Source: Pieris napi (lineage: Eukaryota; Arthropoda; Insecta; Lepidoptera; Pieridae). From it: a stretch of DNA of 64,000 nucleotides. The DNA lies in the NCBI RefSeq assembly GCF_905475465.1, contig NC_062240.1, positions 1,317,001-1,381,000 on the forward strand, written 5' to 3'. Position numbers and translations under genes: made by a program. The notes below the pieces were generated by a model. The model was given only the letters and a program-made list of their open reading frames with translations, ran no database searches and was not told the DNA's origin. This document shows, piece after piece, positions 1-11,600 of the stretch. The first letter of the stretch is position 1; each line of letters begins with the position of its first letter.

Positions 1-73
1 TACTACGCTTTTTATTTGTTTGTTTTATTTGTTGTAGTACAAGAAAAGGTTTTGTTTAACTTAACAGTTTATT

Positions 74-806
74 GAAGTTATAGGTTCTTTTGGCGCGTTA
101 GGAAAAATGATGAGACTAAATTTTTACGATGCGCGCGCACGCCGTCACAAAAAACCGACAATCTGAAGTTAGCTATAGTCAACATTTTAGTTGTTTCTAT
201 TGTTAGACCTACAACGCACTAGCGGCTGGCCGCAATGCGGTGTGCCGCTGCGGCGGGCCGCACATCGATTATTACATGAAACCGCACGATAACAACGCAC
301 TGACTTGCGGTCAACCGTCAACCGCTCCGGTTGATCTGGAGCTGCGGCGAGCCGCACCGGTTGAATGATGCGGCGCGCCGCGTCCCCTCCACGCACTCGG
401 CGCGGTTAGCCGTCCTACCTACGGCGTCACATATAATTATTTAGCAAATGTAAACAAAATATTGTAAACCTATTTTAAAAGAGTAAAAAATAAAAAAATA
501 AAATATGTTTATTATGGAACATAAGATACATGTATCACTTATTCCACGTCATTAAATTTGATTTTGTAATATTTCAAGAAGCACTGACGAGTGACGATTG
601 CGGCAGACCGCAATAGGGACGGTTAGCCGGAATACGGCAGGCCGCTACGGCGGACCGTATATACCGCGGCCCGCCGCAGCGGCACACCGCATTGCGGCCA
701 GCCGCTAGTGCGTTGTAGGCCTTAGTGTCGTTTTTTATACAAACATAGAATATAATTTTTGAAAAGATTTTTATCTTGTTACGCCAAAGAAGTATAACTT
801 CTAACG
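74..806. repeat. GAAGTT-type repeat, interrupted by the GC-rich element
   Basis: The left part has GAAGTTATA, GGCGCGTTA and TTTACGATGCGCGCGCACG; the right part has GCCAAAGAAGTATAACTTC. Both match the ends of the copies at 24541-24910, 38868-39389 and 57868-58234. The GC-rich TIR element splits it. Confidence 0.55.
208..719. mobile_element. GC-rich TIR element (copy 1)
   Basis: About 512 bp with terminal inverted repeats of about 53 bp starting CCTACAACGCACTAGCGG and rich in GCGGC/GCCGC palindromes, around an AT-rich core. A second copy in the opposite orientation lies at 15694-16217. It appears inserted in an older repeat: the flanks at about 74-200 and 770-800 resemble the two ends of the GAAGTT-type repeat. 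Flanking TTAG is present on both sides. No coding capacity seen. Confidence 0.8.
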
Positions 807-3160
807 CGTGTTCTAATATAGCTATTACGCAAACCTAGTACGAAAAATAATTTAGTTCGTTCAATTAAAAGTATTAAATTTTGTTATACGATAAAACCAT
901 GTCATACCACTAGTACAATAAGAAAAAAGCTATGTAAAGAAAAGGCTATTACTGAAAGACCCTTTGTTCACAAGAAAATTCTTGTCATTAAAACTTAAGA
1001 AATAGTTATACAGTGCGCAATTACGACCCTCGGATGTTTCAAATCAAGCTTACTTGACAACTGTACATCAAAGAAAACGTAGAAGAAATTGCCAAAACGA
1101 AAGTTCCTGGAAGTAATCTAGTAGGTTGTTCTTCGTAATTATTATTGACGATAGCTTTAGTGTTTTAAATTTTTTTTTTTTAGTTTTTTTATAACTAATT
1201 ATAAATAATGCAATTCTTGTGAATTCAGCCAATGTGCAACTAAATATATCCGTATCGCAAGCAATAGTGTTTAGGGTGCGCAAGACACGCGTTAATGATG
1301 CTTCTCTGAGTAAATTCGCGCCCGAGGCACTGCCAGCAATTGCGACCGATTACCACGCCGAGTGTGGTTATTTGGCACACGCAGCCCCAGTCTCTCCAAC
1401 ATTTCCGCATTATATATTTTACCTCTAAGGACCTTAAAAAATATTATGTGATAGTAAGGTCCCTCCTTACCTCTAACTTGTTGTATCCTACCATACCCAA
1501 GAAAAACAAAGTTGGATACATTATTGGGTAAAATGGGTACACTCCATACAACCTAATGTAAATGACATGTTGACACCCATACACCATGAGGTCATGGGTT
1601 TGAGACCTGGCTATGCACCAATAGTTTTTCTATTGCGAATTTACGGTACGATATTTTGCGGAATATCCGCATTGGTGTACAGGACAGAAGACTCACCTGG
1701 ACCAAATACTTCAGGTATATTGTTCCGTATGACTGCGATTATTCGATTATTCCTACATATAAAGAAAATTTAAAAAAATAGAGACCTTTTTAGACTGTTA
1801 TTTTTATGTTCTTTCCCCTATTTGATACAAGGTAATTTTGAGATTTTAATTACATTATTGATTGGATAGATTCGCAATAATTGAAGATTTGAACAGCCAT
1901 TATTCAAAGCTTAAGCGAAATTGAAAAATAATTTTCTCAATTTCTTTGATCCAAAAATAACGTAACAATGACGTTAATGGTTTGCTTATTTTAATTAGAA
2001 ATTGGTTTTCCCCACGACCTCATTATTGTTTATCGAACGTTACAGATATATATCTTTCAAGTACTTGATCACTATATCATTCAAGTTGTGTTTTTTTGTC
2101 TACCTTAAACTCTCACAATGTTACAAAATAAAGACAATAACTGTAACATTGTCAAAAAATACATCAAACATAATGATATCGACATTATTTGTTTGGCACA
2201 AGACTACAAAATATGTTATTAAATTATATTTTTTTCTTCCAATCAAACGTAATAACTTTGATTATACGGAACTTCACATGTTTCTTATTTTCAATTCTTT
2301 ACTAATTGTCTAGACTAAAACTATCAATAGGTAGGTGTATTTGCAATATATAAACATAAATTTAATTCATAAATAAGAGTAATAATTGCTGTCGCCTTCA
2401 ACACACGCGTAAATACTATTTAATAATAATATTATAAAGTTTGAAACGGCTTTTATTTATTTATATCGTATTCCTACAGCTAACCTAATTATATAAAAAA
2501 TCCATCAAAATTATTTAATTGTTTTCCAATGAATGAAACTCAAATATATGTTGCTCAAATAAGTATTTTGAGACACAACATTTAGAGTTTGTTATTTTAC
2601 TTGAAAACGATCACTTTTATCCTATTATTATTATAATTCAAAATGTTCTAACAAAAAAATTCTTCGAATTAAAATTCTAATGACAGGCCAAAACAAGCGT
2701 CTTTTCCACAGACTAACAAACAAATTAAATGAAACATCAATTAACACATAATAGTTAATCATTAATATAAAGAATGTAATTAAAACAAAATCTAATTTAA
2801 GAAATATATTATTTATTTATTTACATACATTTAACTAAGTAATACCTAATTTGGCTGTACTGTGTGATGGTGTGAGAGGGTACGTACGTGGTCTGTATGT
2901 GAGGTATGTTCATGCACCTGGTGATTTAGCGCCATGGATATTCTTAATACTCCTTTTAAACATATTCGGCAATAGCTTAAACAAGTCAAGACTTAGGTCG
3001 TTGTATGTTATAAAACTATATTCGTAATAAAGGCTCAATTTTCGTCGTCAATTTATTGAATATTAACATGTATCGAGGCAATACGCTTGATTGAGTTCGT
3101 ATTGTAATCCAATTTGACGTGAATGTGATCCGGTCAGCGTTACTGAATTCCCTCTAACGA
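807..3160. other. AT-rich noncoding stretch
   Basis: Short chance frames only. No splice-supported exon, repeat family member or RNA gene recognised. Probably intron or 5' flank of GABA-B-R2. Confidence 0.5.
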
Positions 3161-3724
3161 ACATTAGTCGTGTTTGATGTCAATCAAAGCCTCCTCGATG
3201 CCAACTGCCAGGGATTTACGAGCCTTTTCAGCTTTTTGGTTGTGTTTATTCGTAAGCTACGGCAAAATCTTTTGCGTCAAGATTGGTTTGGTACAAGTAT
3301 TTTTTGTATTTATACTGTATTTCGTCGCTGTGGAATGATAACTTCGTATGTCCAGAGAACCAAACTTTACAGCAAACGAAAAAAATGTTTCATTTCGTCC
3401 ATAGTTTTGGATGGTAAAAAGGACTTATTTATGTTATTAACCAATCCCTTACTTCATTAGATTATACTAGTTAAATGACATAAGAGTCTAAGAATAAAAA
3501 AAATGCTTTTTTGACATACGAGGTTATCATTCTACAGTGACGATTTGTAATATTGTCTTCTAAAACTTTTTTAAGCTTTATAAAAACCTCTTTTATATGT
3601 ATTAATACGAATTGAATTGATTACATTAATTACCTATTCCGACGACTATAGTAAGGTACAAAAATAATAATTTACATTTTAAAACATTTAGACCGCTACA
3701 CCCCAATTTAGGTCTTGATCTCAG

Positions 3725-3835
3725 ATTACATCTTAGATGCCCACATGGATAGAAAGTCTAGCGGCGTACAGTCAGGAATCAAACTACGACCTTTGGGGAT
3801 ATGTGTTGCACGCTGAAATCAATCGCCTAAAACTG
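3725..3835 (-). mobile_element. tRNA-derived SINE head fragment
   Basis: Complement contains GTCGTAGTTTGATTCCTGAC, a diverged B box, and the TTTCTATCCATGTGGGCAT region found in the other copies of this family. Confidence 0.5.
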
Positions 3836-4512
3836 CTTCTTGTAAATATGTATTATTTATGTATGTATTATGTAGTACGAGTATACATTAGTCTCGCTAC
3901 ACACGTAAACAGTTTTTTTAAAACATACAAATTTAAAAATAAAAAACGTGTTGAAATTAGTTTTCACACTTTTACGTAACAACAAATCCTGTCCTAGAAT
4001 GTTTTTTTTTTAGGTTTGGATGCAAACCAAAACTTTATTCATTAAAATAACCTGCAGCGTTAGGTACATAGAACTGGTATTAAAAAGGTGTCACATTCTA
4101 GGAATATATATCCATATACTAATATAGCTATAATAGTGAAACGCTTGAAAGCAAATCTTATTTATACCTTACGCGTCCTCCGTCAAGAATCTAGACTTAT
4201 GTCTTGATCAGTTTCTGGACTGTACAAATAAGGGGGTTAGTTAGAAGAATGGGAGTTACCTCTTTAAGATGGTTAAGCAATTTTATTCAAATCTCTACTA
4301 AAATTATGCTGACGTCTGCGTCTCTTACCTCCTATCTTAAACTATGCTGATGTATGTTATTGTGATCTTAAATATATACTTTTATTCACATAGGTAACAT
4401 AATAAATACTTTAATACTATAAAGACAGATATGACTAAATACTTATAATAAAAAATAATATACATTGAAATAAATAACTAAACTTAACATAAACTAAAAT
4501 ATATTATTAAAA

Positions 4513-4631
4513 GGAGTCCCTTTAGGCAAGGTTCCAAAGATACTGGCAGCGTTCCCCCTTTGAATAGCTAGACTAATTCTTTGTCCGAGGTAGCTGCCAG
4601 ATCTTCGGTCTCCTGTGATGTCGACTAACCT
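4513..4631 (-). mobile_element. LINE 3' fragment (YLDD-type RT family, C-terminus)
   Basis: Minus-strand reading RLVDITGDRRSGSYLGQRI then SLAIQRGNAASIFGTLP matches the C-terminal end of the larger copy at 9505-11080 (LVDSTGDRRAGTFLAQRISLA). Only the last forty or so codons remain. Confidence 0.7.
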
Positions 4632-4639
4632 TTTTGAAA

Positions 4640-4860
4640 TTTCTTAAAAAAACATATATACTTTCTTGAACGTCTTCAGAATTTGTGCACACATATCAGA
4701 ATCCATAAAGTTTCTCGAATCACTGAACACCGTGAGAAACTGTCCATCGGCGTCGTAAGATCTGACCGTCCTGTATTCCATACTTTTAGATTCCAAAACA
4801 CAAACATTTAAAGAATATCTTATTATTTCCCATTTTCTTGGCTCCAATAACTCTATATCC
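4640..4860 (-). other. Unidentified protein-like segment, possible exon or decayed gene piece
   Basis: Minus-strand open stretch reading ERRDIELLEPRKWEIIRYSL, NVCVLESKSMEYRTVRSYDA and DGQFLTVFSDSRNFMDSDMC, then AQILKTFKK followed by a donor-like GTATAT. Composition is protein-like rather than AT-random, and it is opposite in strand to GABA-B-R2. I do not recognise the family. No convincing acceptor or partner exon was found. Confidence 0.35.
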
Positions 4861-5616
4861 CTTCGTTCTTTTTATAACCGTTCACTCTTGATCCCTACAC
4901 ATATTTCAATCCCTTCACTAATACTGCCATTCGATTGTGAAATGCTTTGCCTGTAGCCGTGCTGATCTCGCAGAATAATGTTTAAGAAACAATAAACAAT
5001 TTAGCATCGTTACACCCATTTGTTATGCTTTCAATGCAGGTCTATATAGTTAACACTTAATTAATTCCTCAGGTATCCTTCGGTTCAACATCACCAGCTC
5101 TTAGCGATCGTTCAGAGTTCCCTCTATTTTGTCGGACAGTCGCTCCAGATTCATCGCACAACCCAGCTCGGATCGCTTTTATACGGTAATTGATTCATAC
5201 ATGCGAACAATATTTTCTTATTGAGATTAACTTGCTAAATTGCCTAACAAAATACTTTTGTCTTAATACACTAAAGCTATTAATAAACCTTTAGAGTTTG
5301 AGGGTAGTGAAAACAGATACAGAAATCTGAGACCAAGATTTCGTGAGTTGCAGCGCGACTTTCTTTTTACACGCTTTATATTAGCTTCACCTGTATGTAT
5401 GTATGTAACCGACTCCTTCGGACTCGATTTTGACCCACTTTTAACGGACAGATTTAATTCAAACTTTGCGCACCTCTCAAAGATCGATGACAATGCAATA
5501 ATCCGAAAAAAAAAATGAAAAAAATAAAAAGGCGCTTGTGCTTTAAAAGCGTGTTTTTAGGTTTTTAAACTATTATTTATTACTAAAAGATTTAACACCT
5601 TTATTAACTTCGATAG

Positions 5617-8600
5617 GCAATTCGGCTGGGACACAGTAACGGCTTTCTCCCAGAATGAAGAGATTTACTCCCTGGCCGTCAATGAGCTGGTCACACAGTT
5701 AGAAGCCGCCAATATCACCTGCGCAGCCTCCATCACTTTCGCCGAGTCAGACTTCAAGGAACAGTTGCAACAGTTAAAAGTAAGTTTACCAGAGTTGACT
5801 TGTTGACGTTAACCTATGTTCCTCATTAGGGCAGAGGGCATCCTGCCCTGCGATTCTGTAACTCACTTCACGAACTCACACAGCGGTTTTCGCATCGGCG
5901 GTCGCTCTCAAATCAGTCGTGAAGCAGTCATTTTATGATTTGGCATTCTGATAAACAATAAACTACAAGCTCCCACCTTTTCAGTTTGCCAAATCATAAA
6001 ATGACTGCTTCACAACTGATTTAAGAGCGACCGCCGATGCGAAAACCGCTGTGTGAGTTCGTGAAGTGAGTTACAGAATCGCAGGGCAGCTTAGAAAACC
6101 AGACTAAACCGTCCTGGGCACCTCTCTTAATTTCACTCCACGTCATAGAACAGACAGGCTATTAATTAAACAAAATTAAATGAAACTACGCAAACTTCCA
6201 AGAGACGGCGTTAGCCAACGTTTCTAGTCACATAAGCACGGTTAATATTCTACGTCAAAAGTAATTACTGTGTGTCGAGATAGCTAGTTAAATTTATAAA
6301 AGATTATTTTTGTGTTTGAAGATTAGCAAGTTAACTTAGAGCGATATAAATTAGCTGGTAGCTTGTTTACACGTCAATAGAATATAAGCTAAGCGATTTG
6401 ACAAAGGCTTTATTGTTGTATTTTAACCATTCTAAAAGCTATATTTAAGCGCTCGATTCCGAACTTTCTACTGAACAAAATACTTGTACTACGAGGGAAA
6501 ACATCGCGAAGAAATCTTAGTCACAAAAACCGGTTTTTGGCAGATCCCTTGCGTATAAAAATATGAATGTATTTTACCCATGCCACTGTGCTACGCGATT
6601 TCATAGATACAGACAAGACGCAATACTTAAGTATATGCTTGCCAAATTTCAATAAATTTAATTTACAACGAACAAGTCAGGTTGGCTTGTCAGTCAAACG
6701 TAATTAAAAATAATCAGATTCAGTTTGAAATGAACTTGAATGACTTGCACCCACTTAATCAAGGTATTTTCCCGAACTTTTAATGGCCTCTGGTAATTGA
6801 ATGAGGAAAGCGGAGATTAACTTTGAATTTTACAAAATTTAAGATAATGTGTGATTTGTTTAAGAACTCAATTAAACACCTTTAACAGTAAAAAATATTG
6901 GTTGTTTGTAAAGTAGGTTTACGATCGAGATGTTTACGTGATAACGTCTTATTGGTGATATAAGTTTTTGGGAAGTAAGGAATTAATGAAGATAACAATT
7001 TTTTCAAATTTTAAATTACATCTATCGTTTTATTCACACTTTTGATGATAAATTTCGGGTGTAAATGACAAGTTTACTTATTCGACTATGATATACATTT
7101 TTCTTCATACATTCACGGAATGACTGGCAGCGCTCGAGATGAGACGGGAGATCGGTCCGTCTCTCTCTCGTTATACCTGCGATCGCGCTCGTGAGGTTTT
7201 GGTGTGACACAAGTTTCTGAACATGTCACCCGACTAAAACGATTTTAAAGACGTTATCACGTCAAAAAGTCATAGCAAATAAGATATACATCAAATAGAT
7301 TTTATTACTAAATCTAAAAATGAGTTCGCTGAATTGTCCATGTCTGTAGTTCTTTTACCAGTGTATCAGTGTGCTGAGCGTTGAAAAGCTTTGAGAACCC
7401 CCCAATTTGTTATAAACGTATTTACGTATTAACAAACGTATCCCTATTTTTTTTCGCACTATATCTCGACTCTGCATCCTGATAAGGATAAAGATTTGAT
7501 CATATTCAATTAGTAAGCATTTTATTGTTCATTTCTTTACGAAGTCTCCATGCTTTATATAAATACATCTTACATCGTACAAACGAACATAGCTTTTATA
7601 AAACCAAGGCTGAGAAAACCTCTCATGCATTTCTTTTTATAAATTTGTATAGGAATTACTTCTATTTATATAGTGAGAGCTTTTCTTGTAGGCATGCATT
7701 GTGATGTCAAGTTAAGTAATCAAGAAACTTCCAAAGTGGGGCGCTTATTTCAAGCTTTTGTTGATTCAATTAAAATAATTAAGTTTCGATTTCGATCTTT
7801 TAAGATATTTTTATTTATATCTTTACGCCTTTTTCCCAAGAGGTAGACGCATGTCCACCTGCTACGGTCCCGACAAACCTCACTTGCTTCATCCACTCTC
7901 GTGACATTCTGGGTTTCATTCCTTAAGGCCGATTTACATTATCTTAGTGTTTAGGAGAGTTCTTTAGTACAACTTGAAAGGCAAGTTCTTTAGCGTAGCG
8001 TTTACTAAAGCAAGTAGCGTTTACATGTTTCAACTAAAGTACCTACTATCTTAAAGCACTCTCCTAAACACTAATGATAATGTAAATCGGCCTTTATGGG
8101 TACTATTGACATGGCTAATGAGAATGTGGCAAAAGTATTTTCAAAACATTTCCTTTTTTAAAGGATTTTTCTTCTTCATACAATACAAGGCAAACCCAAC
8201 TATTTAAAATTCCTCGGTCTAATACAAACTATTTACGTTACTCAGTCATGTATCGTATACCTTCAGATTATAACACAAATTACCAGCAAATAGATATATT
8301 GAATGTTACTAATATTTTTTTTTAATAATGAAAATACCGTAATGTCTTTCAGTTTAAATTCAGGTAGCATTAAACATTCCACGCTTTATAATTTTTTTAA
8401 TCTATTATAATTTTTTAGTTTATTATTAGACTAAAACCCGTTGATGTCTATTCATAAAAGGCAGATACTCGCGAAGCTTCTGGCCTTCCTGCTATCTTTT
8501 CGGAAAGAAAACAGTTCGTATTTGCTAATATATTCTGTTTTTTGTTACCACGTGCGCGGACAGTTAAATCTTTTACAGAATCAAGTATCTTATACGAAAG

Positions 8601-11600
8601 ATTTATTTTATCAGCGATTAATATATTTTGAAGTGAAACTTCTTTATCGGGGTTGGAAAAAAATTTAGTGTAACATTTTTTCGTTACGCGTCACATTTTT
8701 CGGTTACGCGTCACATGTTTCGGTTACGCGTCACATTTGACCGTTACGCGCGTCTTTTTCTTGTCCCTACCACGGTTGATTCAAAGAGATTCTAAACGAT
8801 TAATAACAAAAATGTATAATAACGATAACAATGATACCTACTAAAAATTCTATTACAATTTATGAAATTCTGTAATAATCTTAGTGGTAATAAGGAAAAA
8901 TGAAATAATTGTATTATTTGTATTCAAGTATGTGATATTAAAAGCCTTTTGTTAAACTTTATCTAATTTAACTTAATTTAACCAATTTCTGTAAAGTTGA
9001 ATATAGATAATTTTTCGAAAAATAAGGTCATAAAGAAGTTTCACATCTAACGTGTATACACTAGTACACGCACATTTTTTTTTATATTTTTTTGATATTA
9101 TATATATACATTTATTACCAAAGTTACGGGATTCCAAACAAGTTTCAGTTAGCAATAAAATACAGGCGACCTGAAAACTATGAACCTAGTTGCAAAGTTG
9201 AAATTACTTAAAGCCGTAGGTGGTACTTGCCAAGACCAACCATTAGTGTTAGAAGCACTTAAATATTGCGCTTACTAGAAAACTTTGTTCCAGTGTAAGT
9301 TTTGTAAAAAAAAAACAATTTAATGTTGTCTTCGTTAGTGACGTAGTTTGTTAGTTAATAAATATATCATTGAAATGGTTGCAATACATGTGACCCAAGC
9401 CCCATTGGACCTATTACCCTACATGTGTATATGTACAATGTACCTACATATGCACATATGTAAAAATACTATGAAAATAATTAAAAATAAATAAAATTAA
9501 AATTAAAACAAATTTAAAAAGTTTGGTCCCTGTGGCAGTGTACCTTTAACGCTGGCAACATTTCCTTGCGAGACTTATTCTTTGAGCCAGGAAAGTGCCA
9601 GCTCTGCGGTCACCGGTACTATCTACCAGGCGCCAACTTAAATCTTTAATAAGCACCTGTGCACTTGAACCCCACGGCCCAAGAGTCTCTACTCCAAAGG
9701 GAACAAAATTGAAGTTGGAGGAAAGACTCTTATATTTGTGCCGTTTGTTATTTTGTGCCTGCTCTGCGGCCGCGCCAGCTTTTTGGCTTGTCCGAAGGAG
9801 ATGAGACGGGTCAAAGGTGTCTACACAGGTAGCATCCCATACTAAAGCCCGTCCCATTTTCCAAGGGATCAAAGACATTCCATCTGGCCGCTTGCCATCG
9901 TCTCTTGCGATGCCTGTTGGCTCCAAAATTGCTGGAACATTGACGGAGGCAAGAGAGTGGCGTATAATGTCGTTTAGCGCGGCATGGCGAGAAAAATGAC
10001 CGGCACTCTTTTGGCAGTGTAGGCCATGGTGTCCAAGGCTACTTACTTCAAAACCACAGGGACACTTATGGGGAGTACATATGGGCACTCTTAAGCGGAG
10101 GCTGATGGCAATTCGAAGTGATTCAGGGTCTAAAAGGGTGCCAGTGTTTGGCGAAGGATAAGCATTAAGCCAATGCCCAGCTTCCCTAGACCCCACAGCC
10201 ATCAACCTTGCACGGTCTGTTATTGGAATGTGACCTAATAACTTTTTGAATTCACTTTTGCAAAGAGGATCATCCCAGCTCCTTTGAAAGTTGACGCCAG
10301 AAGGCAAACTCAAGCCTGGGTTGGATGCTATCCACACGTTTCTTGCATCTGTCAAATCCGCAATCTCGTAGTTTGTAGAATAAGATCTAAGGATTTTACC
10401 TACCAGACTGCTAGATTTGTGAGCAGATGAGAGAAACGCTGGAAGAGCTACACTTGTTATCTTGCGTACTCTTAATCCGCCAAAGCGAACAGGAAGCGAT
10501 GCTTGATTCCAAGAAGGTGTATCAAAACGAACATTTAAAATGATTTTTTTTTTTTTTTTTGTGTGAGAGAAAACAAATAAATATTTTATTTATTTTATTT
10601 ATTTATTTATTCCAAAGAAGTTTTTAAAAGATTATCCAAATCACTTAAAAAAACTGAATGATTCCATAGAGGGCTACAGCGAAGTACGTAAGTTAATTTC
10701 GGAACAAAAAGGCAGAATTTTAAAATGAACAAAGCTGAGTGTGCTGTAATATCCAGAAGACGGTGAGAAAGATCTTTAAATTTTGATATTGTCGAGTTAA
10801 TGTATTCTTCAAAACCTTCTTTGAAAATCGGTGCTCCTAAGAGGTACAGCGATTTTTTATTTATAATTTTTATATTTGGGGCTAAGGTATTAATTTTTTT
10901 ATTGTATGGTCGGTGTCCATATTCTCACCATGGAGATATATTTCACATTTATCAAAATTTAAAGTTAGACCCATTGAACTAAAATCTGATATTATCTTAG
11001 ATAGATCTGAAAGTACTACATCTGCGTTACCTCCTAGAGTACCATCGTCAAGATACCAGACGTTAAAATTTGATTTTAAATTTTGTATGCAAAATTAAAT
11101 ATCTATATATATCTTTATTTATTACTTTATAGGTTAAGAAAATTGTAAATACTGTATTTGTGTAAATAAAAATACTATGTACATTGTACATAGTATTTTT
11201 GCCCCATCAGAACATAATATACATCGTAAACAAGAACCTTTTTTACGTTTGGATAACAATAATACCATTTTATCTTTACGATTTCTTGGTCTACACGTAG
11301 TACTTGCTTTAAATTCACTGTATTACTGTATACAAAAATCACTTTATTACGCGCATAAAAGATAGTACACTATACATTGAAATTGAATACATACAAAGAA
11401 AACGAGTTATGTTCATCTTTAACGAAAACATCAGTTAATTAAAACTAACAATCTGTTATAACGTTATAGTAGATAAACTATATTAATACCGCACATATAA
11501 ACGTGGTGATTTTGACAGCGGTGTTTCCGCTATCATTCTACAATTGCTAATTGTACGCAAAATTCTTCGTTAGCAAGGAGCTAATTAAGTAACGTTTAAA

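Noticed and set aside
187..396. Arg-rich frames in the GC-rich element (also 16028-16222)
   Set aside because: They arise from the GCGGC/GCCGC palindromes of the transposon ends and appear in both copies because the element is repeated, not because they are coding.
2002..2313. 103-residue hydrophobic frame
   Set aside because: Phe/Leu/Ile/Lys-rich translation typical of AT-rich noncoding DNA; no splice context or motif.
6001..6089. Possible microRNA-like hairpin in the MITE arms
   Set aside because: The pairing is explained by the inverted-repeat transposon. No separate conserved stem was seen.
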